Assembly (NCBI GenBank): GCA_030734395.1
Contig: JAUZTG010000003.1
Span: forward strand, 372,001 to 436,000
DNA length: 64,000 nucleotides
From: Sarocladium kiliense
Lineage: Eukaryota > Ascomycota > Sordariomycetes > Hypocreales > Sarocladiaceae
Direction of reading: 5' to 3'
The notes under the pieces were generated by a model, which made no database searches, was not told the DNA's origin, and worked only from the letters and a program-made list of their open reading frames with translations. The position numbers and the translations under genes were made by a program. Of this stretch, positions 35,372-45,135 are shown in pieces (the first letter of the stretch is position 1; each line of letters starts with the position of its first letter).

Positions 35372-37231
35372 ATGGCCGACGTATTGGGAAGTCCTCCCAA
35401 GGAGCAGGATGAGCAAGAGAGGCGTGCTGCCGCTGCCGCCATTCTCGAGCGTCATCTTCCCGAGGGATACTCTGCAGCACCAGAGGTCAGCCTTGCACCA
35501 GAGGGCGAGCTGCCCGAGCTCTCTAGACTCGGCTCTCCAGATCCATCCGTCGCTGGTTCGGGAGTACCTGGATCTGAGCATGGCCGATCGGGCACTCCAG
35601 ATCCTGTAGCGTCGTCTTTGAGGCTTCAGGGTGGTGACATTCACCGCGACATGTTTCGCATCAAGGCGCGGGCCAACTCTCTGCGACGCGCGAATACCTT
35701 CTCGTACAATCCATCGCCACGTCTGCAGCCGACAGGGGGGCTCTCCTATCCTGAGCAGCTCGAACCCGGGGGTTTTCGACGTCACCACGTCAGACAACGT
35801 GTCCAAGGACGCTCGAAGAGCGGCCCTCTAGTAGTGGCGAACAGCTTCGTCGATTTTCTCGATCTCTATGGCAGCTTCGCTGGCGAGGATCTGGATGATA
35901 CCGATTCTATATCCGGGGATGAAGAATCTGCCGTTGATGAAGGGGAAGGTGAAGGGCCAGAAGATGGAGAGCGACGTCCTCTGCTCAGTCGGCCTGAAGT
36001 GCGCCGCCGAATGAGTTCTCGGCGCGCAGCAAGGCAAGGAGATGCTTCGACTCTCAAGACCTTCTTCACCCTTATCAAAGCCTTTATTGGCACAGGCATC
36101 ATGTTCCTTCCCAAGGCATTCCGCAATGGCGGTATCCTATTCTCATCTATGACCTTGATCGTGGTTTCATTGGTGACGTGTCTGTGTTTCCGCCTGCTCC
36201 TTGACTGCAGGGAGCGCTATGGAGGAAGCTACGGAGAACTCGGCGCTGCAATCGGTGGCCCTCGTCTGAGAAAGATGATCTTGATTTCCATTGCCTTGTC
36301 CCAACTGGGCTTCGTCTGTGCCGGTATCATCTTTACCGCCGAAAACCTTTGGTCCTTCCTCGACGCCGTCACTGAAGGACGGCAAAACGTTCCTCTCGGG
36401 GTGCCAGCTCTTATTGGCTTACAACTGATTCCGCTCGTCCCCCTCGCCTTGATCCGAAACATCAGCAAGTTGGGGCCAGTAGCCTTGATTGCTGATGTTT
36501 TCATCTTAATTGGACTGGTGTATATCTGGTACTTTGACACCCATACCCTTCTTACGCGCGGCATGGAGCCTAGTGTCCAGTTGTTCAACCCGTCCGCCTT
36601 CACCTTGACCATTGGGTCGGCCATCTTTACCTTTGAGGGCATTGGGCTCATATTGCCGATCCAATCGAGCATGAAGAAGCCGGAGCACTTCAGCAAGTTG
36701 CTGTACTTTGTCATGTTTCTCATCACAATCATTTTCACGTCGGTTGGTGCCATGTGCTACGCTACATTTGGTGAAAACACCAAGATTCAGGTCATCTCCA
36801 ACTTCCCTCAGGACTCAGCACTGGTCAATGCTGTGCAGTTCTTGTACTCGCTGGCAGTGTTGGCTGGCGAACCCGTCCAGCTGTTCCCTGCAGTGCGGAT
36901 CATCGAGACGACTTTGTTCGGGGAGCGGGCGTCAGGCAGAAAGAGCGCAGCGATCAAGTGGAAGAAGAATGGCCTGCGCACGGCTGTGATGGCCTTGTGC
37001 ATTGGCATTAGCATCGTGGGCGCGAGCGACCTGGACAAGTTCGTTGCCCTGATCGGCAGCTTTGCGTGTGTGCCGCTAGTGTACATCTACCCGGCATATT
37101 TGCACTATCGTGGCGCAGCCGAGACCAGGCAACAGAAGGTGTTGGACTTGGTACTCATGTCTGTTGGACTCGTCGCCATGGTGTATACAACTTTTGTAAC
37201 CGTCTTCCAGTGGATCGACAGTAAGGTTTGA
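35372..37231 (+). CDS. AVT3: Vacuolar amino-acid transporter, AVT3-type (Aa_trans)
   Basis: A member of the amino acid/auxin permease family; yeast Avt3/Avt4 export neutral amino acids from the vacuole. It is a single exon of 619 aa starting at the ATG at 35372. Residues 1-220 are a cytosolic tail, with the conserved block VVANSFVDFLDLYGSFAGED and an acidic stretch ending ERRPLL. The transporter domain runs from about 222 to 612 and starts STLKTFFTLIKAFIGTGIMF then LPKAFRNGG. Later family blocks include ISIALSQLGFVCAGIIFTAE, IGSAIFTFEGIGLILPIQSS, QDSALVNAVQFLYSLAVLAG and PVQLFPAVRIIE. About eleven hydrophobic segments are visible. The long N-terminal tail and these blocks favour AVT3 over AVT1/AVT5. 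The exact substrate is inferred. Confidence 0.93.
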   Translation: MADVLGSPPKEQDEQERRAAAAAILERHLPEGYSAAPEVSLAPEGELPELSRLGSPDPSVAGSGVPGSEHGRSGTPDPVASSLRLQGGDIHRDMFRIKARANSLRRANTFSYNPSPRLQPTGGLSYPEQLEPGGFRRHHVRQRVQGRSKSGPLVVANSFVDFLDLYGSFAGEDLDDTDSISGDEESAVDEGEGEGPEDGERRPLLSRPEVRRRMSSRRAARQGDASTLKTFFTLIKAFIGTGIMFLPKAFRNGGILFSSMTLIVVSLVTCLCFRLLLDCRERYGGSYGELGAAIGGPRLRKMILISIALSQLGFVCAGIIFTAENLWSFLDAVTEGRQNVPLGVPALIGLQLIPLVPLALIRNISKLGPVALIADVFILIGLVYIWYFDTHTLLTRGMEPSVQLFNPSAFTLTIGSAIFTFEGIGLILPIQSSMKKPEHFSKLLYFVMFLITIIFTSVGAMCYATFGENTKIQVISNFPQDSALVNAVQFLYSLAVLAGEPVQLFPAVRIIETTLFGERASGRKSAAIKWKKNGLRTAVMALCIGISIVGASDLDKFVALIGSFACVPLVYIYPAYLHYRGAAETRQQKVLDLVLMSVGLVAMVYTTFVTVFQWIDSKV

Positions 37232-38917
37232 GGAACTGCGAGGGTTTCGGGGGCTGAAGAAGCAGAAGAACAGATTGCATATTGGACCATGAGTCGGTCG
37301 GAACAAACATATACGGAACCACTCACGTGGGCAAGCTCGGAAAGGCCTTTGAGGCAAAGGGTCGCGGAATTTGGAGCATACTACTGCACGGTGCAGCAAG
37401 GATTGGCGTTTGGAGACAAAAGTAGATCAAACCTCATACAGGCATTCTGAATTGAATAATTATCCTACTTGCTAGTCGTCGGCTGATCATCCTGGCATGT
37501 AAGTCTAGAAAAATTTAGTGCAGCGTATGACAGCAAAATGGAGTCGCTCGGGCGGCAGTTATCCGCTCGGGGTGATGATATCGCGGGCCAGCCAAGGATG
37601 AGACTACGCCCAAGAGGCACATCCGAAGGCGGAAAGGGTCAGCCACCGAGAGTGCACGCGTAACACTCGGCAGGCGTTCTAAAATTGGGTTCGTGAATAT
37701 GATGAATCGACCCGTGGATGGTCGGAATTTCCTTTTGTTCCCTCAGCTCATCATCTGCACTGAGAGGCACTTTTTTCCGTAGTGCTTGTGACCTTTGCTC
37801 TTAAGACCATACCGTTGTGCTCAAGACACGCCAAGCAAACCGACTTTCTCCACTTTCTACCTGTGTTTTTGAACCCTGCATTCACGATTTAGTAACATCG
37901 GCTTCGAACCCCAACAAGGTGAGGAGCTTGAAGAGTGGGCATGGGGTTCACCAAGTGGGCGTGGCGTGGCCAGCGTCCTGGGTCGGTCTCTCGTCCTTCG
38001 GACTATGGGTTCCGGACCAAGCCCTTGAGGATCGAGTTCAGGGGAAAGACTGGCCTAACAAAATCGCGGATTGCATCACGATCATCGGTCTATGATGTCT
38101 TCCTCCCACCCTCCTTGAATCCTGACAGCTTTGTATCCTGGGATCAACCAAGGCAACGCACGACGATGAGGAAGTAAGCGCTTTCCCCCACATTCCCGGA
38201 CCCCGGCCCCGACCCCGGAGGATCCACACAGCTGTAGGCCCAAAGAGGTAACCCGAGCCCAATGCCTCTCTTACAAGCTTCCCCAAGCCGCGAACGGAAG
38301 ACTGACTTGGGGCTGTCCGCGCAGTACAGCTTTGCCGTGGAGGGGAGCTCCCTCTTCGCAGTACAGGGAAATTTTTTGATGGATCTTTCAGGTCTCCCCT
38401 CGTGACTGGAAAACTTGCTTCCAGCGAAGTGAAGCGGGGTTGGAGCTGGGGAGAGTTGTCCGAGCTGGCTATTTTACCTGAATGGGATGCTCCTCCATAG
38501 ACGCACCCCTCACGCGCAAGCCTGGTGAACCCCGCCACCTCCTCTTCTTCTTGCTTGTGATCATACTATGCTGGGCTTGGAGTTCAGGCACAATTGGGAG
38601 TGTAGTACAAACTTGGGTGAGCCGGGCCAGGCACCTCGTGTTTCCCTCTTCAGCTCTAGTCCTTGCCAACCTTACCTGTTGGCTCATACCAGTTACGTAT
38701 ACGTGACTCCGGGATTGACTTTCTTAAAGCCCAAGCTCCCCTCATCTTCGTCACACGCAGCTTTCTTCTTCTCCCAATCCCCAATTCCTCTACTCGTATC
38801 TCATACATCATAAGGCTCCCTTTATCGCATTGCATATTCCATTCCCGCCATCCGCAGCAGCGCAAACTTGCATTCTTCGCGAAACCTCTCACGAGCCTCC
38901 CACAACTTCCACCCATC
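37232..38917. other. Intergenic, promoter of the SDR gene
   Basis: A 1.7-kb gap between the AVT3-type gene and the co-oriented dehydrogenase. The last 250 bp are C/T-rich, consistent with a leader. A GC-rich CCCCGGCCCCGACCCCGG block lies near 38200-38218. No supported gene. Confidence 0.55.
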
Positions 38918-39980
38918 ATGTCTAGATTCACGCCTGCTCTCAGAGCTATCGCAAGGCGGCCCATGGCCTTCGGCGCAGCTATGACCTCCTCGGCACGTCC
39001 GTTCCACACCTCTCCAGCTGCGCGCAATGCTGCCGGCAACAGCCCTCCGGTGCCTGGCGTCCTCCCCGAAATGAGCCTGAAGGACAAAGTGATCATTGTC
39101 TCTGGTGGTGCTCGCGGTCTCGGTCTCGTCCAAGCTGAGGCGCTCATGGAGGCCGGCGCAACCGGTACGTAGTTTGCTTGATTAGCAGCTGAGTCAGAGT
39201 ACTTACACTCAATCCAGTTCATGCTATCGACAGGCTTCCCTCCCCGGAGAACGACCCCAAGTCTGAGTACTTCGCTGTTTCTCAGCGCGCCAAGCATGAA
39301 CTCAACAGCAAGCTCTATTATCACGAGAGCGACGTCCGTGATGTTCCTGGCCTCAACAAGATCGTCGAGGAAATCGCGAACAAGGAGGGTCGCCTGGACG
39401 GTCTGATCGCTGCTGCTGGTATCAATCACGAGACTCCGGCGCTTGATTACAGCGGAGAAGAAGTGGACAGAATGCTTGGTATCAATGTCAAGGGTGCATT
39501 TGTGACGGCCCAGGCTGTCGCGAGGCAGATGATTCGGTTGGAGAACCCAGGTAGTATCTGCATGATCGCGAGTATGAGCGCTGCGATTGCCAACAAGGGC
39601 ATGACCGCTCCGTAAGTCACACGCACTCCGAGGTCAATTTCATACTTCAGCATAAACATTACTAACACGATATTACTTTCAGCCTCTACAATCCCTCCAA
39701 AGCAGCTGTCGTCCAGCTCGCCAAGAACCTGGCGATGGAATGGGGCCCCTACGGCATCCGTGTCAACACCATTTCGCCCGGCTATATCGTCACAGCCATG
39801 ACCGAGGCGCTGTTCGAGGTCTTTCCCGAGCGTCGCGAGGCGTGGGCAAAGGATAATATGCTTGGCCGGTTGAGCATGCCCAAGGAGTACCGCGGTGCGG
39901 CTGTCTTTCTGCTGAGCGATGCGAGTAGCTTCATGACCGGCGGAGACCTGCGCATCGATGGTGGCCATACTGCATGGTAA
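38918..39980 (+). CDS. Short-chain dehydrogenase/reductase with mitochondrial presequence
   Basis: An NAD(P)-dependent oxidoreductase of the classical SDR family, substrate unknown. Exons are 38918-39164, 39218-39611 and 39683-39980, giving 312 aa. The first 36 residues are Arg/Ala/Ser-rich without acids and contain RPFHTSPAAR, a typical mitochondrial targeting sequence. The Rossmann motif is VSGGARGLG (residues 61-69); DGLIAAAGIN is the NNAG-like position. The catalytic Ser lies in MIASMSA (about 201-203), and Tyr216 and Lys220 in YNPSK. RVNTISPGYIVTAM and FMTGGDLRIDGGHTAW complete the fold. The closest groups are fungal polyol or sorbose-type reductases, inferred only from general resemblance. 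Both introns have standard GTACGT and GTAAGT donors and join in frame. Confidence 0.92.
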
Positions 39981-40244
39981 GAGTAAAGGACCTAGTTCTG
40001 GTTTATATAAGTAGGGCTGGAATGCCATAAGCAGGGTAATGACGGAGCTGGTTATCATGGGCACAGCGATGGCGCAGATGGGATGAGCTAGGCAGCTTAC
40101 CGGCACATGTAGAATACAATCAACCAATTTTCTTCAACAACAAGTCTTACAGGTTCTATATTGTACAATTTTCTCTTTCATACACTGCGTGTCTCAACGC
40201 GGGTATCATTACTCTTTTGCCGTCGAAGAGGCATTTTCATGTCC

Positions 40245-40886
40245 TTAGTCCGATCCCGTCATGACGTGTCGCACAACTGACCTGTTTCCGAGTCTCTTCA
40301 TGAAGCCTTCCTGCACGCCCAGTCTTGCCTCAATATCCGGAACTTTCCAACCATTGTCTCTCAACCGTACTGCGTCCACTACTGTCCTTACATCGACAAA
40401 CCTCCGACGTGCTGCCCCGCTCTCCAATTCCCTATCCGCCTCTTCTTGAAGTCTTCGCCGGGCTTCTAGCGCTGATAGTGTGGTGTTGGTCCGAGAGGAA
40501 GGATAGAGTGGCTGAGAAGGATTCGGGCCCTGGGGGAATTGGGGAAATTGAGGAGAGGCGGTTGAGGAGGGGGAGAAGGTTGGGTTGGGGTCTACGATGC
40601 CCATCTGTTGGAGTCGGGAAGAGAAGCTCGGGGAGATGGTGTCGGGGTCCATGGCGTCTGTGCGGATAGCTGAAGCAACAAGTCAGTCATACAGGAAACG
40701 AAGAGGTGGGCTCCAGAGTAAGGACGAACCATCATCCTTCGATCCGTCGCCTCGGGACTTCGACGCTGGTTGAGCAGCAGGAGCTGCACGCGGTCTTGAG
40801 GCAGGCTGGGATACGGCGGCAGGCGGCGGTCGACTGGGAAACTTCCGGGTCGCCCCGCGGGTGGCTTTTGATGATGAAGCACCCAT
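40245..40886 (-). CDS. Small conserved protein with N-myristoylation-like start and helix-turn-helix-like C-terminus
   Basis: Exons are 40886-40730 and 40669-40245 (complement), giving 193 aa. It begins MGASSSKA, fitting the N-myristoylation consensus (Gly2, Ser6, Lys7), followed by a basic Pro/Ala-rich region. The central part (SFSSRLQQMGIVDPNPTFSP) and the C-terminal helical block (FVDVRTVVDAVRLRDNGWKV then PDIEARLGVQEGFMKRLG) resemble fungal proteins that I remember being labelled helix-turn-helix proteins. A membrane-anchored role is inferred only from the myristoylation-like start. The intron uses the unusual donor GTTCGT and acceptor at 40670-40671; the join restores the DD-A-IRTDAMDPD reading frame. 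It diverges from SNF7 at 41618. Confidence 0.83.
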
Positions 40887-41617
40887 GGTCTTGGAGGATG
40901 TCTTCTTCTGGAACTTTGACGGATGGAAGATGGAGCTTCACCAGCAGGTCTATCTTTTGGTGACGTTCTACGTACAGACCCACCTAGGCAGTAGTGATGG
41001 GCACTCCTTCTCAATAGCACGTTTGGCCAGCCCGGGATGTTGTTGAACGCAGTGACCTTTGTTGCAAGCAACTAAAAGATAGAATCTGTCTTTTCTGAAC
41101 CAACACTATGCCTATACTACTTAGATCATCATGGCTATTGACTCGCGCGCATGATGCCTTCACCTGGATCCCGTCACATGATGCCGGCTGAGCCCCGGGT
41201 AAACCCCCATATCCCACGTTGCCTGGGCAGTGCCGTCATCGCCCGCTAAGACGTCTGCCTCTTTCCCCCCAGCCAAGCACTGTGCCTGTTCTGCCTGCAA
41301 CGCACCTACGCGGCCAACAACGACGACAACGACTGACGACGACGGTCCGCCATCTCGCCTGGACCAAGGGACGATAAGAGAAAGGTTCGCGCGCGCTCTT
41401 GACACAAGCTGCGGTACTTATCTGACGCCGAGGACTGACTCCCGCGTGAAGGCATCCCGAAGCAACCCCACTATCGTTATCATCCGCCCTCTTTCCAATC
41501 TCTCGCAGACCAACAGTACACGCCTCGAAAGCCCGTGAGCGCCTCCAAGGCGTTTGACGAAACCGTTACTACTTCACTCTCCCTTTATCTCTCCAAATCT
41601 CCAACGACAAAGCGATC
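40887..41617. promoter_or_regulatory. Divergent promoter region between the small myristoylated protein and SNF7
   Basis: A 731-bp region. The last 150 bp before the SNF7 ATG are C/T-rich leader-like sequence. No TATA box, gene or RNA recognised. Confidence 0.5.
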
Positions 41618-42517
41618 ATGTGGGGCTGGTTCGGCGGCGGCGGTGCGCAGAAGCGCAAGGACAGCCCCAAGAATGCCATCCTGGGACTTCGGTCCCAGTT
41701 GGACATGTTGCAGAAGCGCGAGAAGCACCTTCAGAACCAGATTGATGAGCAGGAAGCTATCGCGAGGAAGCATGTGAACTCGAATAAAGCGGGTACGTAT
41801 CCCGACCCCTGCGAAGTGAGGGGAAGAGGACAGAATTCCAGGAACAGAAGACTAACCGCAGGAGTTTTGCAGCGGCATTGACGGCACTGAGACGCAAGAA
41901 GAACCACGAGCACTCGATGGAGCAGACGGTGAAGCAGATCGGTACCCTGGAGCAGCAGATCAACTCAATCGAATCGGCCAACATCAACCGCGAGACCCTG
42001 GCTGCTATGGAGAGGGCAAGCAAGGCGATGGGGGATATCACATACGGTCTTACACCAGAGAAGGTGGACGAGACAATGTACGTACCGTTCTCCCGCGATC
42101 TCGCTGAAGGCATTTGGGCGCGTGGATGGATGTGGGAACGAGGTATGCTAACGATGTACGGAACAGGGATAAGTTGCGAGAACAGAACGCTCTCAGCGAG
42201 GAAATTGTCGAGGCCATGTCAGCACCCGGTATTGGTCAGAGCGTGGACGAGACAGATTTGGAGGCCGAACTGGAGGAACTGCAGCAGGAGCAGCTGGACG
42301 AGCAGATGCTCAAGACGGGCACCGTGCCCGTGGCGGATGCCGTTCACAAGATGCCGTCCCCCGCCAATGCAGAGCGTAAGTTGATACAGATATAGCACCA
42401 CATCGTTCGCGGACGTGGACTAATCCTCTATCTACAGCGGTGTCAAGCAAGAAGCAAACAGTGGAAGAGGACGACGACGCAGAGCTGGAGAAGCTACGAG
42501 CGGAGATGGCCATGTGA
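41618..42517 (+). CDS. SNF7: ESCRT-III subunit SNF7/VPS32
   Basis: The main filament-forming subunit of ESCRT-III, acting at the endosome in multivesicular body sorting, with a further role in the ambient-pH (Pal/Rim) pathway. Exons are 41618-41792, 41873-42077, 42167-42375 and 42438-42517, giving 222 aa, the family length. The start MWGWFGGGGAQKRKDSPKNA is the typical N-terminal membrane-insertion segment. It is followed by the helical hairpin (LRSQLDMLQKREKHLQNQID, ALTALRRKKNHEHSMEQTVK) and by ETLAAMERASKAMGDI. Acidic helices follow (LEAELEELQQEQLDEQML), and the C-terminal end DDDAELEKLRAEMAM resembles a MIM1/Bro1-binding helix. All four exons join in frame using GTACGT, GTACGT and GTAAGT donors. 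Confidence 0.96.
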
Positions 42518-45135
42518 GGACGAATCACGGGAGCAAAGATGTGTGGGACATTACGGTTCCGGCAGGAGGCGGTGGCATAGCGAAACTCTTGTTCTTAGAT
42601 TGGGCTTGCTGGCGGCTGGCTGGCGGTGTGCATATTCTGTGATGTATGCATACGCGCGCGAGAAAGTGAGGGGATCGGAGATGACACGGAGTACATGGAT
42701 TTCTTCTTTCTTGGTATCACAAACGCTGTCGTTTTGTTTTTCACACCCTTATGGTCTCTGGTCATTACACAACTACCATTCCCCCAATCTCCACATCAAC
42801 AATCATCCCCTTCCACCCTTGTTTCTTTCTCGAGGTTTGAATGGAGGGTTCTGCAGTCCGGGCAGGCGTTGGCGTTTTGAAGAGGATGTGAGCGGCAGTG
42901 GCAGGTGGGCGTTTGTTAGTCGGAGGTTGACTGGTGAGGAGGAGAGAAAGGGCATGTCGTGGTTCCGCATCTTGGCATGCCTGGTGTTTTCGCGAGTCGG
43001 TTTCCTATGCCAGCTAGATGAAATTTAGAAAGAAATCCACACGATCACATACAATCACCTTCGTGACGCCGACGCAATGGAAGCGGTGCTTGAACTAGCT
43101 CTATAGTTAGCTGTTATAGATGGCTTCAGCACGATCCCAGGGACCAGCTAGCGTGGGTTTGTGGAACCTCCTAGCGAGACGAAGGTGACAGAAGAAATGG
43201 CGTTTGCATTCTGCAGCAGCCAAGACATCTAGGAGAAGCTATTGAAACATAGATTCAATGAGGAAAGAGAATGAATCAAAAGCAGCTGTGATGTTTCCTT
43301 GGGCGGGAGATGAGAGGGACCAGGTACAGCGCGTATGCACGTCAAGAGGCGACGCACATTTGCTGATGACCAAGCGAAGAAGGGTATATGTGAAGACCAA
43401 ATATAGGAGGATCTGGTTTCTCTCGGTTGATTCATTAGTTAAAATTGACTTGGTTTATTTTCAGGGAATGTCGTATTCTTCAACAACTGACGTGCATGTA
43501 GTCCGTGCTGCTATTTTCCGACGCTGCCAAGGGTTACATTCCCAGAGCCGGGACCAACAGTCGATATACATTGCTACTATCTTTGAAAGAGGGAAAGTCC
43601 GGAGGCCCATACAGTTTATTATATATTTATGAGAACAGGTGGTCTAAATCGGGGGTTTTCTACTCCACAGAATAGAAAGCATCTTTCCAGCTTGGGGACC
43701 CAGTAATACAGGAAGGTTTGTAAGTCGAAACACGGATCGGTTCCTTGCTGCTGACACTTGTGACGTGAATCAAACAAAACGTTTCTTCGGGCGATGCGAC
43801 TGGGTCATTGGCAGGGATTGACGAGGACGTGGACAATTGCGAAACACCCGGGTTTGGAGAGGGAGAGAGGCCTCACGTGACGCTCCTCGCCATTGAGTGT
43901 TCTGTGCCTGGCTGCCTGGTTGTGTCACGAAGTCACAGACGGTGGAAGCCCATCAAATCGCATCGCATCGCTGCGACCAGCACTCATCCATCCATCAGCC
44001 TCCATGCCAGTCATACCCTTACGCGCCCACCATTCCCTCGGCTCTGCATCCTCCCGGCGCTTCGCCTCCCCGAGCCGTCCCCCATCGAATGGCTGAGAGA
44101 GCGTCTCGCCGACTCCGTTTTTAACCGCCTACCAGAGAACGAACCCGCGGGTACCTCTCTCTGCAGGCCACTCATTAACCGCCCAAAAAAGAAACACTCG
44201 GCTCTGTGAACGTCACCCCGTTTCGCAACGAAACAAATCAACTCTCGGGGATCCGCAAGGGGCTACTGATCGATGACGCAGGTGGGGTTTCTTCTTCTTC
44301 CACCCGATAGAATTGCTACTATTGTTTCTTCTTTTCGCTTTTGGGGAAGAGAAAAAGTGTCCACCACACCATGTGCGGACGACGTGCATCGTACCGCATG
44401 GCGATGAAACCTGGCGGTTGACCGGGGTGTGTGGCGCTGGTCTGGCCTACCTGTTCGTCCCCAAGGTAGTAGCTCTCTCCGGCCCGTGCTGGGGGCTACG
44501 ACATGGCCAAGTCTGGTTATTCCTGTTTGCCGGCTTCTATTACTGATGACGATGAGGCTGGCTGCCCGTCTTTGGGGGCCGTGGATGATGGCCTGCCTGC
44601 CTGCCTGGCCTGGGTTGGGCTTCTATACGCGCCGGCCTCGATGGCCCCGGGCGTTAACTTCAACATGGCCGCACTCCTCCGTTTCAACTGTCCATGACCA
44701 CTCTTTCTTCCATTCACCTCTCATGTTTCCTTTCCTTTCTTCTCATCCTTGTCTTCCGTCTGCCGGATTCTTCATTTCCTTTCTCAACCATTGTATCCAT
44801 ATTTCCTTGGGTCTTGGGGCGTCGTTCCACTTTCAGTCCGTCACATTGTTCTTGCGGCCCTCCTTGTGGCGCGTGTTGTAGTTTCAAGTGTCATCCGGCG
44901 CTTCTCTCATTCTCCCGCAGTCCTCCTCTTTTTTTTTTCATTTCCATTGCATATCACAATCAGTATTTCCCATCCTGCAGAAAGGGCAGTCTCTTTTGTG
45001 GAATCTGAGTTGAGATGCTGGCCGTCTCAGACCATGCGTCCGGCCCGCCATCATAGGTGAGTACACTGAACCAACAACCATCTGTGGTCTCTTCCTACAC
45101 ATTGCATGACTCTTCCACTGACACCTCATGCTCAG
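42518..45135. other. Intergenic 2.6 kb with 5' leader of the CFEM gene
   Basis: Contains the SNF7 3' flank and the CFEM gene promoter. From about 44690 to 45056 the plus strand is strongly C/T-rich, typical of a leader. No supported gene in 42550-44680; the open frame at 43808-44209 has no recognisable motif. Confidence 0.5.
45057..45135 (+). other. Probable 5'-UTR intron of the CFEM gene
   Basis: Donor GTGAGT at 45057, branch-like CACTGAC and acceptor CTCAG at 45135, directly followed by the ATG at 45136. Splicing would place the start codon at the first base of the next exon and would exclude the ATG at 45106. Confidence 0.6.
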
